Source: Bacteroidales bacterium
GTDB lineage: Bacteria > Bacteroidota > Bacteroidia > Bacteroidales > UBA3824
Assembly: GCA_017535325.1 (NCBI GenBank)
Contig: JAFXUC010000124.1
Span: 1-64,000, forward strand
Length of the DNA stretch: 64,000 nt
Direction of reading: 5' to 3'
Within the stretch, counting starts at the first letter, position 1; every line of letters begins with the position of its first letter. The translations under genes and the position numbers were made by a program. Below, piece after piece: positions 34,203 through 43,956 of this stretch. The notes below the pieces were generated by a model. It made no database searches and was not told where the DNA came from. It worked only from the letters and a program-made list of their open reading frames with translations.

Positions 34203-34211
34203 TAATTTTGC
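34203..34211 (+). promoter_or_regulatory. -7 box of the susCDE-like operon
   Basis: TAATTTTGC fits TAnnTTTG. The leader to the ATG at 34274 is about 60 bases. No convincing -33 box was seen, which fits an activated promoter. Confidence 0.55.
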
Positions 34212-34273
34212 AGTGTCAAGAGATGACATTTTCTTTAATAAGAAACCTAAATTTAATAAAAAAACGTATAAAT

Positions 34274-37200
34274 ATGAAAAGTAAACTGTTAAAAACAAAA
34301 CTGCCGCTGAAATTCTGGGCGTTGCTCCTCGCAATGCTTGTCAGCGGAAGTGCTTTTTCACAAAAAATCAACGTGAAAGGGCAGGTTGTAGACGCAGCCG
34401 GTGAAAGTATTATCGGTGCGACCGTCAGAGTTATCGGAACTACCGCAGGTACGATTACAGACCTCGACGGTAATTTTATGCTTGAAGCCGATTCAAAAGA
34501 CAGCCTTGCCGTCTCCTATATCGGTTACAGCGAAGTCGTAGTAAAAGCCGCTGAAAACCTGCACATCGTTTTGCAGGAAGACACCAAAGAAATGGACGAG
34601 GTTGTCGTAATCGGTTACGGAAAAGTTAAGAAAAACGACCTCACAGGCTCTGTAACGGCAATCAGTGCCGACAAAATGGTCCGCGGCGCGGCAACCTCTG
34701 CTACCGACCTCCTCGCAGGAAAAGCCGCAGGCGTAAGCGTTATCAGCGACGGCGGTGCTCCCGGAGCAGGCGCAACTATCAGAATCAGAGGCGGTTCGTC
34801 AATGTCAGCCTCCAACAATCCCCTTGTCGTAATTGACGGCGTGGCTGTCGATGACGGCGGTATCGACGGTATGAGCAACCCGCTCGCAACCGTTCACCCC
34901 AACGACATCGAAACCTTTACTATCTTAAAAGACGCTTCCGCAACCGCAATTTACGGTTCAAGGGCTTCCAACGGCGTGATTATCATCACCACCAAAAAAG
35001 GTAAAAGCGGAAAACCCAGAGTAAGTTATGCCGGAACGGTGTCTGTCAGCACAAAACGCAACGACATCGACATTATGGACGCAGCAGAGTTCAAGAGTTT
35101 TGTTCTTGAAAAATTCGGCGCGGACAGCGAAAAGGCTGGCGCACTCGGAAATGCAAGCACCGACTGGTGGAACGAAATTTTCCGCACTTCCGTAAGCACC
35201 GACCACAACATCAGCGTTTCGGGAACTGTTAAAAATCTTCCTTACCGCGTATCCGTCGGCTACACCAACGAAAACGGTATTCTCAAAACCTCCAACATGG
35301 AACGTCTGACAGGTGCTGTAAGCCTTTCGCCGACTTTCTTCGACAAAAAACTCAGTATTTCGGTCAACGTAAAAGGCATCAGCAACAAAAACCAGTTCGG
35401 CTCTACCGACGCTATCGGAATGGCATCTCAGTTCGACCCGACACAGCCCGTAAAAATGGACGGCAACAAATACGGCAACGGCTGGTTTACGTACATGAAA
35501 GAGGACGGTTCGGCACCTATCGACATCGCCCTTACCAATCCCGTTTCAATACTTGAAGAGCAGACCGACGAGTCTACCGTTTTACGCAGTATCGGCAACA
35601 TTCAGGCTGACTACAAATTCCATTTTCTCCCTGATTTGAGATTCAACGTCAATCTCGGTTATGACGTGTCAAAGAGCGACGGCGAAAAAACTATCAACGA
35701 CAATGCCCCGATGACTTGGAGCAGCGGAAGTTTCAAAACCGGTTTCGGCGAAAACACCGATTATTATCACAAGAAAACCAATGGACTTTTTGAAAGTTAT
35801 TTGGATTATGACAAAACTTTCGGCGTTCACGCTTTGGACGTAATGGCGGGATATTCTTGGCAGCATTTCTATTCTGACAAGGGAACCAAATATCCGTACT
35901 CAGAGGCTAAGGCAAAAGAGACCGGCAAAGAATATTACAAAGACGAATACTCTTACGAAACAGAAAACTATTTAGTTTCATTTTTCGGCAGGTTGAACTA
36001 CACACTTTTGGACCGTTACCTTTTGACCTTCACTTTGAGGGACGACGGTTCTTCACGCTTCCATAAAGACAACCGTTGGGGCTTGTTCCCGTCAGCGGCT
36101 TTTGCTTGGAAAATCAGCGACGAGGCTTTCCTTAAAAACAGCGACGTTCTCTCAGACTTAAAACTCCGTTTGGGTTACGGTGTAACGGGTCAGCAGAACC
36201 TTACTGTTGACGGTCCTAACGACTATCCGTACATGGCGCGTTACAAATACTCCGAGGCGGGCGCAAGTTATTATTTCGGCGACACGCAGTACCGTCTTAT
36301 CGCTCCTCAGGCTTACGACCAGAATCTTAAATGGGAAGAGACCAAAACTCTCAACGCCGGACTCGACTTCGGTTTCTTGAAAGGCAGGTTTGAAGGTTCT
36401 TTGGACTTTTATATCCGCAAAACGAGCAACCTCTTGAACTCGGTAACCGTTTCGGCAGGAACCAACTTTTCAAACCAACTTCTTACCAATGTCGGCGAAC
36501 TTGAAAACCGCGGCGTGGAGTTCTCTCTTACAGCTCACGTAATCAACAAAAAAGACATTGAATGGGCTTTGAGTTACAATATTTCGTACAACAAAAACGA
36601 AATCTCAAAACTTACGATTAACGACGATCCCGCTTACAAAGGCGTTATCCACGGCGGCATAGAAGGCGGTACAGGTCATAACATTCAAATCAACGCTGTC
36701 GGCAAGCCTTACAACTCGTTCTATGTTTACGAGCAGATGTACGACGAAAACGGCAACCCGGTAGAAGACGCATACGTTGACCAGAACGGCGACGGCAAAA
36801 TCGACGAGGACGACCTCAAAATTTTCAAAAAATCCGCTCCCGATGTTATCATGGGCTTGTCTTCGCAGTTCAGTTACAAAAACTGGTTTTTCAACTTTGC
36901 AATGCGTGCGGCAATCGGCAACTACGTTTACAACAACGTAAAATCCAACCGCGAGGCTTGGGACGGCTCTCAGATGTTTGACCCGTCGGGTTTCTTGAAA
37001 AACAGAATCTCAACCGCGCCTGAGACCAATTTCAAAAACGGCCAGTACAAGTCAAGTTATTATATCGAAAACGCTTCGTTTTTGAGAATGGACAACATGA
37101 CTTTGGGTTACAATTTCCGCAAGATTTTCAACACGACCCAGAACGCAAAAGTTTACTTCACGGTTCAGAATCCGTTTGTCATCACCAAGTACAGCGGACT

Positions 37201-37288
37201 TGACCCCGAAATCAGCGGCGAAGGTATCGACAGAAACATTTATCCGCGTCCTGTAACTTTTATGTTAGGCGTTAATCTTAATTTCTAA
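34274..37288 (+). CDS. susC: SusC/RagA-type TonB-dependent transporter
   Basis: A 1004-residue outer-membrane receptor. After the signal peptide (to SAFSQ, near residue 34) comes a carboxypeptidase-D-like domain (VKGQVVDAAGESIIGATVRVIGT ... DLDGNFML), then a TonB box region (EVVVIGYGKVKKNDLTGSV), the plug with LKDASATAIYGSRASNGVIIITTKKG, and a 22-strand barrel ending in MLGVNLNF. The glycan is not shown, but the SusE-type gene downstream hints at starch or another alpha-glucan. ATG 34274 begins the signal peptide. Confidence 0.97.
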   Translation: MKSKLLKTKLPLKFWALLLAMLVSGSAFSQKINVKGQVVDAAGESIIGATVRVIGTTAGTITDLDGNFMLEADSKDSLAVSYIGYSEVVVKAAENLHIVLQEDTKEMDEVVVIGYGKVKKNDLTGSVTAISADKMVRGAATSATDLLAGKAAGVSVISDGGAPGAGATIRIRGGSSMSASNNPLVVIDGVAVDDGGIDGMSNPLATVHPNDIETFTILKDASATAIYGSRASNGVIIITTKKGKSGKPRVSYAGTVSVSTKRNDIDIMDAAEFKSFVLEKFGADSEKAGALGNASTDWWNEIFRTSVSTDHNISVSGTVKNLPYRVSVGYTNENGILKTSNMERLTGAVSLSPTFFDKKLSISVNVKGISNKNQFGSTDAIGMASQFDPTQPVKMDGNKYGNGWFTYMKEDGSAPIDIALTNPVSILEEQTDESTVLRSIGNIQADYKFHFLPDLRFNVNLGYDVSKSDGEKTINDNAPMTWSSGSFKTGFGENTDYYHKKTNGLFESYLDYDKTFGVHALDVMAGYSWQHFYSDKGTKYPYSEAKAKETGKEYYKDEYSYETENYLVSFFGRLNYTLLDRYLLTFTLRDDGSSRFHKDNRWGLFPSAAFAWKISDEAFLKNSDVLSDLKLRLGYGVTGQQNLTVDGPNDYPYMARYKYSEAGASYYFGDTQYRLIAPQAYDQNLKWEETKTLNAGLDFGFLKGRFEGSLDFYIRKTSNLLNSVTVSAGTNFSNQLLTNVGELENRGVEFSLTAHVINKKDIEWALSYNISYNKNEISKLTINDDPAYKGVIHGGIEGGTGHNIQINAVGKPYNSFYVYEQMYDENGNPVEDAYVDQNGDGKIDEDDLKIFKKSAPDVIMGLSSQFSYKNWFFNFAMRAAIGNYVYNNVKSNREAWDGSQMFDPSGFLKNRISTAPETNFKNGQYKSSYYIENASFLRMDNMTLGYNFRKIFNTTQNAKVYFTVQNPFVITKYSGLDPEISGEGIDRNIYPRPVTFMLGVNLNF

Positions 37289-37309
37289 ACATTTAATTTA
37301 TAAAAGATT

Positions 37310-38917
37310 ATGAAAAGCATTAATAGAAAATTCAGATATATTCTTCCTGTTGCGGCAATAGGAACATTCCTTGGTTTTTCGTCTTGCGTAAAGGATTTGG
37401 ACACTATTCCCTTGGACGAAAAAGAACTTGTCTCGGAAGTGGTTTTCGGCAGCACTCTTGACGCTTACAGCGAGAGTCTTGCCAAGATATACGCCGGTCT
37501 TGCCCTCGGCGGCAACAAGGGCGGCGACGAAGAACAGGACGTTGTCGGCATTGACGGCGGTTCTCAGGCATCTTTCCTGCGCGTTATGTGGAATATGCAG
37601 GAACTCGCCTCCGACATTGCTCACTGTTGTTGGAACGACCCCGGAATCCCTGATTTCAATCATATTTCTTGGTCGGCTTCAAGTCCTTGGATAAAAGGCT
37701 CTTATTTCAGGCTTTTTTATCAAATCAATCTTTGCAACGCCTTTTTGAGGGAGACTGACGAAGGCACGCTCTCTTCACGCGGCTGTGCACAGGACGTTAT
37801 CAGCAAGGTAAAAGTTTACAGAGGCGAGGCAAAATTCTTACGCGCTCTTATGTATCTGTATGCTCTTGACTTTTACAGAAACGTGCCTTTTGTTACCGAA
37901 GAAAGCACTGTCGGCAGCGGAAGTCCCGAACAGATTCAGGCAAAAGACCTTTTTGACTATGTTGAAAAACAACTTCTTGAAAGCGCGGAAGAAATGGCAG
38001 ACCCCAAACCGGGTTTTTCAGAGAATTACGGACACGCCAACAAAGCGGCTGCATGGGCTGCGCTTACAAGGCTTTATCTCAACGCCAAAGTTTATATCAA
38101 CGTAGAAAAAAACACTGAATGTATCACTTATTGTCAGAAGATTTTTGAGGCGGGCTACAAACTCGAACCCGTTTACGCCGATATGTTCAAGGCTGACAAC
38201 GACAAATCCCTTGAAATGATTTTCCCCGTCCGTTACGAAGGCGACCAAACCATGACTTGGGGCGGAATGACGGCTCTTTTGTGTTGGGGTTCAGGCGATT
38301 ATCAGACCGAAACTAACGCCAAAGGTGCATGGCAAGGAGTTAGAGCAAAATCTTCGTTCTTCAACATTTTTGACCGCGAGGACGGCAAGGCTCAGGATTC
38401 GCGTATGGCAATGCTCCGTCTTGACGGCACTTCAAGCAACGAAATCACTGACGAGGCTTCTTTCAAAAACAACGGTATTCCCGTTACGAAATTTTACAAC
38501 GTTTACAAAGACGGAAGTTTGCCGCCTTCGAGCGAGGCTTATACAGATTTTCCGCTTTTCCGTTTGGGCGAAATTTACCTGAACATGGCGGAAGCGCAAC
38601 TCCGCGCGGGCAGTGAGGCAAACGCCTTGAAATACGTCAACGAACTCCGCGAGAGAGCCGGAATCTCTTCACCGCTCGGAAAACTCGACCTTGATTTTCT
38701 CTGCGATGAAAGGGCAAGGGAACTCTTTTACGAGGCTCAACGCCGCACCGACCTCATCCGTTTCGGCAAATACACCACGGGTTACAACTGGCCCTGGAAA
38801 GGCGGCGTGGCTCAGGGAAAAGACGTTCCGAACTATTACTCGGTTTTCCCGATTCCCTCTGACGATATGGGCAGCAATCTTAATCTTAAACAAAACGAAG
38901 GTTATTCCGAAAACTAA
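37310..38917 (+). CDS. susD: SusD/RagB-type glycan-binding lipoprotein
   Basis: A 535-residue surface lipoprotein with the lipobox near residue 24 (LGFSSCVKD). TPR-like helices and the conserved C-terminal block (FRLGEIYLNMAEAQLRAG, YVNELRERAG, LDFLCDERARELFYEAQRRTDLIRFGKYT) are typical of SusD. It forms the lid on the SusC transporter. Twenty-one bases separate it from susC and twelve from the SusE-type gene. Confidence 0.97.
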   Translation: MKSINRKFRYILPVAAIGTFLGFSSCVKDLDTIPLDEKELVSEVVFGSTLDAYSESLAKIYAGLALGGNKGGDEEQDVVGIDGGSQASFLRVMWNMQELASDIAHCCWNDPGIPDFNHISWSASSPWIKGSYFRLFYQINLCNAFLRETDEGTLSSRGCAQDVISKVKVYRGEAKFLRALMYLYALDFYRNVPFVTEESTVGSGSPEQIQAKDLFDYVEKQLLESAEEMADPKPGFSENYGHANKAAAWAALTRLYLNAKVYINVEKNTECITYCQKIFEAGYKLEPVYADMFKADNDKSLEMIFPVRYEGDQTMTWGGMTALLCWGSGDYQTETNAKGAWQGVRAKSSFFNIFDREDGKAQDSRMAMLRLDGTSSNEITDEASFKNNGIPVTKFYNVYKDGSLPPSSEAYTDFPLFRLGEIYLNMAEAQLRAGSEANALKYVNELRERAGISSPLGKLDLDFLCDERARELFYEAQRRTDLIRFGKYTTGYNWPWKGGVAQGKDVPNYYSVFPIPSDDMGSNLNLKQNEGYSEN

Positions 38918-38929
38918 TTTTTTTAGACC

Positions 38930-40510
38930 ATGAAAGCATTTAATAAATATTTCATCATACCGGCGGCAATGATGTTTGCCTTTGCCGCCTGCGAGGACGA
39001 AAAAACGCCCGTTCTCGAACTTGTTAAAAAAGCGGGTTTCAACCAGTTTGAAAAATCCGAGGTGGTAATCAATAAAAACAACCTTTCGGAAAAGTTTCCG
39101 AAAATCAGTTGGACTCCCGCCGATTACAACGGCGCGGCTGTAAGTTACTCCGTAAAAATGAAAAACGGCAGCGGCAAAGAAGTCGTTCTTGGCGAGACAA
39201 CGGACTGTTTTCTCGAACTTGACAATTCGGCTGTAAACTCTCTGCTTGCCGAGGCGGGCGCATATCCGGGCAAAGCGGCAGAATGTACGTTTTCGTTGGA
39301 GTCTTCGGCGGCCGGCGGCGTTAAAACCGACGTTGCGGAAAACACCGTCAGCATAAAAGTTACCGCTTACGATTCCAAATCCGAAAACATCGACTGGCCT
39401 TTTGCATACGTTGCAGTCGGTTATCCGAATTTCGACTTTGAAAAATCGTTCTTAATCGGCGACCCAGACGGCGACGGCGTTTATCAGGGTTATGTCAACA
39501 TTCCCGAAGGCACGGGCAGTTCTTTTGCGGTGCTTGACGGCAAAACGATGGAGGTTATCTCTCAGGACAACACCCTGAATCCCGAAACCAACACCGGTTT
39601 CTTGGAGATAAAAGCCGGCACTGACGGCAGCGTTGAAGTCGGCGACAAAACCGAATGGGGACTTATCGGCAGCGCGACTTCCGGCAGTTGGGACAAAGAC
39701 ACAAAAATGGACTTTGACGTTTCAACAGGACTTTGGACGGCTGTTACTTCCCTTACCGACGGCGAGTTTAAATTCCGTGCCAACGGCGGCTGGGACATCA
39801 ACCTCGGCGGCAGCGCGGAAGAACTCACTTACGGCGGCGACAACCTGAAAGTTCCCTCGGCTCACGCTTACATCGTTACCCTTAACCTCGTAAACGCAGG
39901 AAAATACACTTACACGATGGAAGAGACCGAAATCGAACTTTCGAGCGAATTTTTAACAGTTCCGGGTTCGTTTAACGGTTGGAACAATCAAACCAAAGAT
40001 TATCGTGTAACATCTGCTGCCCGCGACTTTGTATTTTCAAATACGCTTTATATCGGAGAAGACAATGCGGAATTTAAGTTCTACGATGACGCTTCGGGCG
40101 CATGGATAGGCATTGCCGGCGACAAGGCTGACGACGGCAGTTTCAAAATCGGCGACGGCGACAACATAAAACTTGACAAGGCAGGTTATTACAAAATGAC
40201 TGTTGACCAGAAAAAGATGACTGCGACGGTCATTGCAACAGGCTGGGAGTTAATCGGCAGCGCAATAGAGCCTTACGATTGGAGCGCAGGTATTGTGATG
40301 GATTATGACGCCGCCACCAAAACTTGGTCAAAAACCCTTACCGTAAACAGCGGCGAATACAAATTCCGCTGGGCAGGCGCATGGGACGTTAATTTCGGCG
40401 GTGCGCTTACCGGTCTTGAACAGGACGGCGCAAACCTCAACATTTCGGCTGGAACTTACAAATTTGTTCTTGATCCGGAAAAGAAAACTGCAACCGTAAC
40501 AGCGCAATAG
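38930..40510 (+). CDS. SusE/SusF-like starch-binding lipoprotein
   Basis: A 526-residue lipoprotein (lipobox cysteine in FAACED, residue 21). The N-terminal Ig-like SusE domain (about 30-145) is followed by carbohydrate-binding-like domains: about 155-240, 243-335 (WGLIGSAT ... GEFKFRANGGWDINLGG), 338-430 (VPGSFNGWNNQ) and 435-526 (WELIGSAIEPYDW ... GEYKFRWAGAWDVNFGG). The repeated WDxNxGG and FKFR motifs match the SusE/SusF family, which holds starch at the cell surface. No amylase or SusR gene is present in the window. Confidence 0.92.
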   Translation: MKAFNKYFIIPAAMMFAFAACEDEKTPVLELVKKAGFNQFEKSEVVINKNNLSEKFPKISWTPADYNGAAVSYSVKMKNGSGKEVVLGETTDCFLELDNSAVNSLLAEAGAYPGKAAECTFSLESSAAGGVKTDVAENTVSIKVTAYDSKSENIDWPFAYVAVGYPNFDFEKSFLIGDPDGDGVYQGYVNIPEGTGSSFAVLDGKTMEVISQDNTLNPETNTGFLEIKAGTDGSVEVGDKTEWGLIGSATSGSWDKDTKMDFDVSTGLWTAVTSLTDGEFKFRANGGWDINLGGSAEELTYGGDNLKVPSAHAYIVTLNLVNAGKYTYTMEETEIELSSEFLTVPGSFNGWNNQTKDYRVTSAARDFVFSNTLYIGEDNAEFKFYDDASGAWIGIAGDKADDGSFKIGDGDNIKLDKAGYYKMTVDQKKMTATVIATGWELIGSAIEPYDWSAGIVMDYDAATKTWSKTLTVNSGEYKFRWAGAWDVNFGGALTGLEQDGANLNISAGTYKFVLDPEKKTATVTAQ

Positions 40511-40537
40511 AACTTTTTTACAGTTCATTTATATATC

Positions 40538-40575
40538 GGGGGACTTTTCGGTAAAGCCGAATCCCCCTTTTTTAT
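40538..40575 (+). terminator. Terminator of the susCDE-like operon
   Basis: GGGGGA ... TTCGG / CCGAAT ... CCCCC (40538-40567) forms an interrupted stem followed by a T-run. It is 27 bases past the SusE-type stop. Confidence 0.75.
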
Positions 40576-41597
40576 TTTTCCGAAGTTATTTTTTCAACAT
40601 CTTGAAGAAACAAATCAAAATCGCTTCTGTAAAGTTTGTCTTGAATTACGCGGTACTTTTCAAATTCGCTTTCGGCAAACGATTTTGCAATTTCAGCGGT
40701 AACTTTGCCTTTATCGTTTAAAATTTCCATCTCGTTAAAATCCAAAAACTTATTCACCCGTTTTGCCCAATCTTCCATTGTCATCGGGATTTTGCGCTGA
40801 GCCTGAAATTCCGCATAGTCAAGATACATTGTTACAATACGCTCAAGTTGTTTTAACTCGTCTTTTGAAAGGTAATTTTTAGCGATGCTGACATCAGATT
40901 TTTCGATTTTACCGTCGGGTGCTTTGCGCCAACTTGTAAGTCCCATGTGGACTTTTTCTGCATTAGCCCGTTCCATTATCAGTTCGGCGGCTGTATGGCG
41001 GTGTATTGCCCAATGGAGTTTGTTTTGAACGCTTGCAAAAAACTTCCTCGTTGTGGCGGCGTTTTTGTCGTAATCCACGCTTGTAGCGTATATGTCGGTG
41101 ATTTTTTGATAAAATTTGCGCTCCGACATACGGATTTCGCGGATTTCTTCAAGCAAATTTTCAAAATATTGCTCATCAAAGATTTGACCGTTTTCAAGGC
41201 GTTGTTTGTCAAGTACATAGCCTTGAATCGTAAAAGTTTTCAAAACTTTTGTCGCCCATTGCCTGAACTGTGTTGCCCGAAGTGAATTTACCCTATATCC
41301 GACCGAAATTATCGCATCAAGATTGTAAAATTTTGTGTTGTAGTTTTTTCCGTCAGCGGCAGTTTGTCGGAATTTCCGACAAACTGAATTTTCATCAAGT
41401 TCTTTTTCGTCGAATATTGCGTTCAAATGTTCGGCAATAGTAGAGCGGCCTTTATCAAAAAGCCTTGATATTCCGTCCTGTGTAAGCCATACATTTTCGT
41501 CTTGAACGCGCACTTCTATTGTGTCCTGCGAATTTTGTTTGGTAAAAACCAAAAAATCCGCTGTACTGTTGCGTATTTGTAATGTTTTTTCGGTCAT
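40572..41597 (-). CDS. RhuM-family protein
   Basis: A 341-residue protein of the RhuM (virulence RhuM) family: IEVRVQDENVWLTQDGISRLFDKGRSTIAEHLNAIF is the N-terminal winged-helix-like DNA-binding region, followed by FRQTAADGKNYNTKFYNLDAIISVGYRVNSLRATQFRQWATKVL. The family is found on pathogenicity islands and other mobile DNA, with no proven biochemical role. It sits 13 bases downstream of the lolD-like gene, where it could use that operon's transcript; its Asp/Glu-rich C-terminal half ends at the sus terminator. Confidence 0.87.
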   Translation of the reverse strand: MTEKTLQIRNSTADFLVFTKQNSQDTIEVRVQDENVWLTQDGISRLFDKGRSTIAEHLNAIFDEKELDENSVCRKFRQTAADGKNYNTKFYNLDAIISVGYRVNSLRATQFRQWATKVLKTFTIQGYVLDKQRLENGQIFDEQYFENLLEEIREIRMSERKFYQKITDIYATSVDYDKNAATTRKFFASVQNKLHWAIHRHTAAELIMERANAEKVHMGLTSWRKAPDGKIEKSDVSIAKNYLSKDELKQLERIVTMYLDYAEFQAQRKIPMTMEDWAKRVNKFLDFNEMEILNDKGKVTAEIAKSFAESEFEKYRVIQDKLYRSDFDLFLQDVEKITSEK

Positions 41598-41610
41598 ATT
41601 ACAAAAAAAA

Positions 41611-42264
41611 TTAATCCTCTATTTTCCCGTCTTTAATCCTGATAATTCTGTCGCTCATTGCGGCAAAATTTTCGTCGTGCGTTACGATTACAAACGTCTT
41701 TTTAAAAGTGTCCCTGAGACTAAAAAGCAGGGTGTGAAGTTCTTCTCGGTTTTTAGAATCGAGGTTTCCGGATGGTTCGTCGGCAAAAATCACTTCCGGG
41801 TCGTTGATTAATGACCTCGCAATGGCAACCCTTTGCTGCTCGCCGCCTGAAAGTTCTTTCGGCTTGTGGCTTACGCGCTCCGAAAGGTTGAGAAACTTCA
41901 AAAGTTCCAATGCGCGTTTTTCGGTTTCCTTTTGATTTTTTCCGCCGATAAGAGCCGGTATGCAGACGTTTTCAAGAGCCGTAAACTCCGGCAGAAGGTG
42001 GTGAAACTGAAACACAAAACCGATGTTTTTGTTGCGGAACTCCGCCAACTTTTTGCCCGAAAGTTTGCCCGCGTCAACTCCGCCGATGTTTACCTCGCCC
42101 GAATCGGCTTTCAAAAGTGTTCCGGCAATTTGCAGTAGCGTGGTTTTTCCCGCACCCGAAGCCCCGACAATAGACACAATTTTGGAGTCTTCAATCGTAA
42201 GGTTGATGCCTTTTAAGACTTCCAACTGTCCGAAACTTTTTTTTATATCTTTTAAAATTATCAT
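41611..42264 (-). CDS. LolD-like ABC ATPase
   Basis: A 217-residue ABC ATPase of the MacB/LolD type. Walker A is GASGAGKTT (near residue 34), the signature is [15 protein letters not shown] and Walker B is [12 protein letters not shown]. The permease subunits are not adjacent, which is common in Bacteroidota. In Lol systems it drives release of lipoproteins from the inner membrane. It overlaps the cyclotransferase gene upstream by four bases. Confidence 0.88.
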   Translation of the reverse strand: MIILKDIKKSFGQLEVLKGINLTIEDSKIVSIVGASGAGKTTLLQIAGTLLKADSGEVNIGGVDAGKLSGKKLAEFRNKNIGFVFQFHHLLPEFTALENVCIPALIGGKNQKETEKRALELLKFLNLSERVSHKPKELSGGEQQRVAIARSLINDPEVIFADEPSGNLDSKNREELHTLLFSLRDTFKKTFVIVTHDENFAAMSDRIIRIKDGKIED

Positions 42265-43367
42265 TTTGCTTGGTCAATTATTTGAATTTCAAACAGTTTA
42301 GGCCAGTTTTTGCCCGTAATAAACAGCCTTTTGCCTTTTTCGTCGTATGCAATGCCGTTCAGGACGTCAGTGTTAGACTCTCTGAGTGTTGACGGCAAAA
42401 GATTTGTCAACTCTATGTAACTCAACACTTTGCCGCTGTGATAATCTATTTCGGCGATTAAATCCGACTGATAAATGTTGGCGTAAAGCCTTCCGTCTAT
42501 CATTTCGGTTTCGTTCAGCATTTTAACAGGTCCCAGATTGTCGTAAACCTGAATGTATTTTACTGATGAAAAATTGTTTTTTTCGAGGAAATAGACATTT
42601 TCGCTGCCGTCGGTAAGCAGCAGAGTGTCATTGTAATACGTCAAGCCCCAGCCTTCGGTCGCAACATCAAAATCACGGAGTTTTTCAAAAGTTTTTTTGT
42701 CGTAAACAAAGCCTTTGTGATTTTGCCATGTCAGTTGAACGAGTTTGTCGTCCATGATTGTAAGACCTTCGCCGAAATATTCCTCTTCAAGAATGTAACT
42801 TTGAAGCACTTCGCCGTTTTCCGGTTTTACTTTCCTGAGCGACGATTTTTTCTTTAAGCCCGTTGACTCGTAAAAAACTCCGTCCTCGTATTGAAGTCCC
42901 TGCGTATAAGCCTGATTGTCATGATTATACGTTTTTAAGACTTTGAAAGTTTTGCGTTTGGGGACAATATCGGAATGAAGTTTTACTGATGAGCCGAGAT
43001 ATTCTGATTTTCCGTCTTTAAAAACCTGAACCGTTACAGGCACGATGCCGCATCTGAAATTTTTTGTGTCAATTGTCAGCGAAGTTTCATCGGTGTTTAG
43101 AGAGGCAAACTTCCTGCCGTCAACGCTTACCGATGCAGAGTCAAAATCCACGCCTTTGTCTTTAACAATGTCAAGCGAAAATTTGTCAGAAATCTTGCCG
43201 ATGGAATTTTCGTCCAAGTTGCTGAGTTTCAGCGAAAAATTTTTCTCCTGATGAGGCTGTGGCTGGTTTTGCGGCTGGTTTTGGTTTTTGTTTTCCTGAC
43301 CGTTTTGTCCGCATGAAAAAAGCAGTGCGGAAGAAGAAAACAGCAATATTTTGTTGAAAAAGTTCAT
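42261..43367 (-). CDS. Glutaminyl-peptide cyclotransferase (QC) lipoprotein
   Basis: A 368-residue lipoprotein (lipobox in LLFSCGQN, near residue 19) with an N-terminal Gln/Asn-rich linker and a five-bladed propeller QC domain. [48 protein letters not shown] and [25 protein letters not shown] are the family signature blocks. The enzyme makes N-terminal pyroglutamate on exported proteins, which in Bacteroidota often follow signal peptides ending in Q. It is in one operon with sixA and the lolD-like gene. Confidence 0.92.
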   Translation of the reverse strand: MNFFNKILLFSSSALLFSCGQNGQENKNQNQPQNQPQPHQEKNFSLKLSNLDENSIGKISDKFSLDIVKDKGVDFDSASVSVDGRKFASLNTDETSLTIDTKNFRCGIVPVTVQVFKDGKSEYLGSSVKLHSDIVPKRKTFKVLKTYNHDNQAYTQGLQYEDGVFYESTGLKKKSSLRKVKPENGEVLQSYILEEEYFGEGLTIMDDKLVQLTWQNHKGFVYDKKTFEKLRDFDVATEGWGLTYYNDTLLLTDGSENVYFLEKNNFSSVKYIQVYDNLGPVKMLNETEMIDGRLYANIYQSDLIAEIDYHSGKVLSYIELTNLLPSTLRESNTDVLNGIAYDEKGKRLFITGKNWPKLFEIQIIDQAK

Positions 43368-43373
43368 TTTTTT

Positions 43374-43859
43374 CTATAAATTTTTAGGTGAAATTACATA
43401 TTCCAAATTAAAAATCCCGTAAACGGCTTCGTTCCAGTCGTTTATGTCTGCGCTCATGGCGGCAAAGTTTGCGGTATCGAGATAAACCCTCTCGTCAGTA
43501 AAGTCTGAGACCAACTTTGACCATGTGGGATTATGACCGACCAACAAGACGCTGTCAGCCTTGTTGTCAATATCTTGAATGATTCTGAGAATTTCCTTTT
43601 GATAATCGAAATAGAAACTTTCTTCAAAGATTATTTCGCCGGAGAATCCCGTTTTGTTTTTGATGATTTCGGCTGTCTGATAGGCGCGTTTTGCAGGCGA
43701 ACTGAGGATTTTGTCGAATTTAATATTTTTGTTTATGATTTCGGCGGCGACTTTTTTTGCCTCGTTGATGCCTAAATAACTGATAATCCTGTCTTTGTCT
43801 TCGACATTGTCATCGTTCCAACTTGCTTTTGCGTGCCTTAATAAATACAGTTTTTTCAT
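43374..43859 (-). CDS. sixA: SixA-type histidine phosphatase
   Basis: A 161-residue protein starting MKKLYLLRHAKASWND, the RHG phosphatase motif of the SixA branch. HNPTWSKLVSDF supplies the second catalytic histidine. SixA dephosphorylates phospho-histidine domains in two-component or PTS relays. Its start is 98 bases from that of iorA on the other strand, and a -7 box (43882-43890) lies in the shared gap. Confidence 0.9.
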   Translation of the reverse strand: MKKLYLLRHAKASWNDDNVEDKDRIISYLGINEAKKVAAEIINKNIKFDKILSSPAKRAYQTAEIIKNKTGFSGEIIFEESFYFDYQKEILRIIQDIDNKADSVLLVGHNPTWSKLVSDFTDERVYLDTANFAAMSADINDWNEAVYGIFNLEYVISPKNL

Positions 43860-43881
43860 ATTCTCTCTCTATTTTCAAACC

Positions 43882-43890
43882 GCAAAAATA
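43882..43890 (-). promoter_or_regulatory. -7 box of the sixA operon
   Basis: TATTTTTGC on the minus strand, 22 bases before the sixA ATG. Confidence 0.55.
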
Positions 43891-43921
43891 AAAAATATTA
43901 CGAAAAGTAAAAAATATTTAT

Positions 43922-43929
43922 TACCTTTG
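43922..43929 (+). promoter_or_regulatory. -7 box of the iorAB operon
   Basis: TACCTTTG, 27 bases before the iorA ATG at 43957. Confidence 0.6.
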
Positions 43930-43956
43930 GGGCATAAAAAATACAATTCATTTCTG

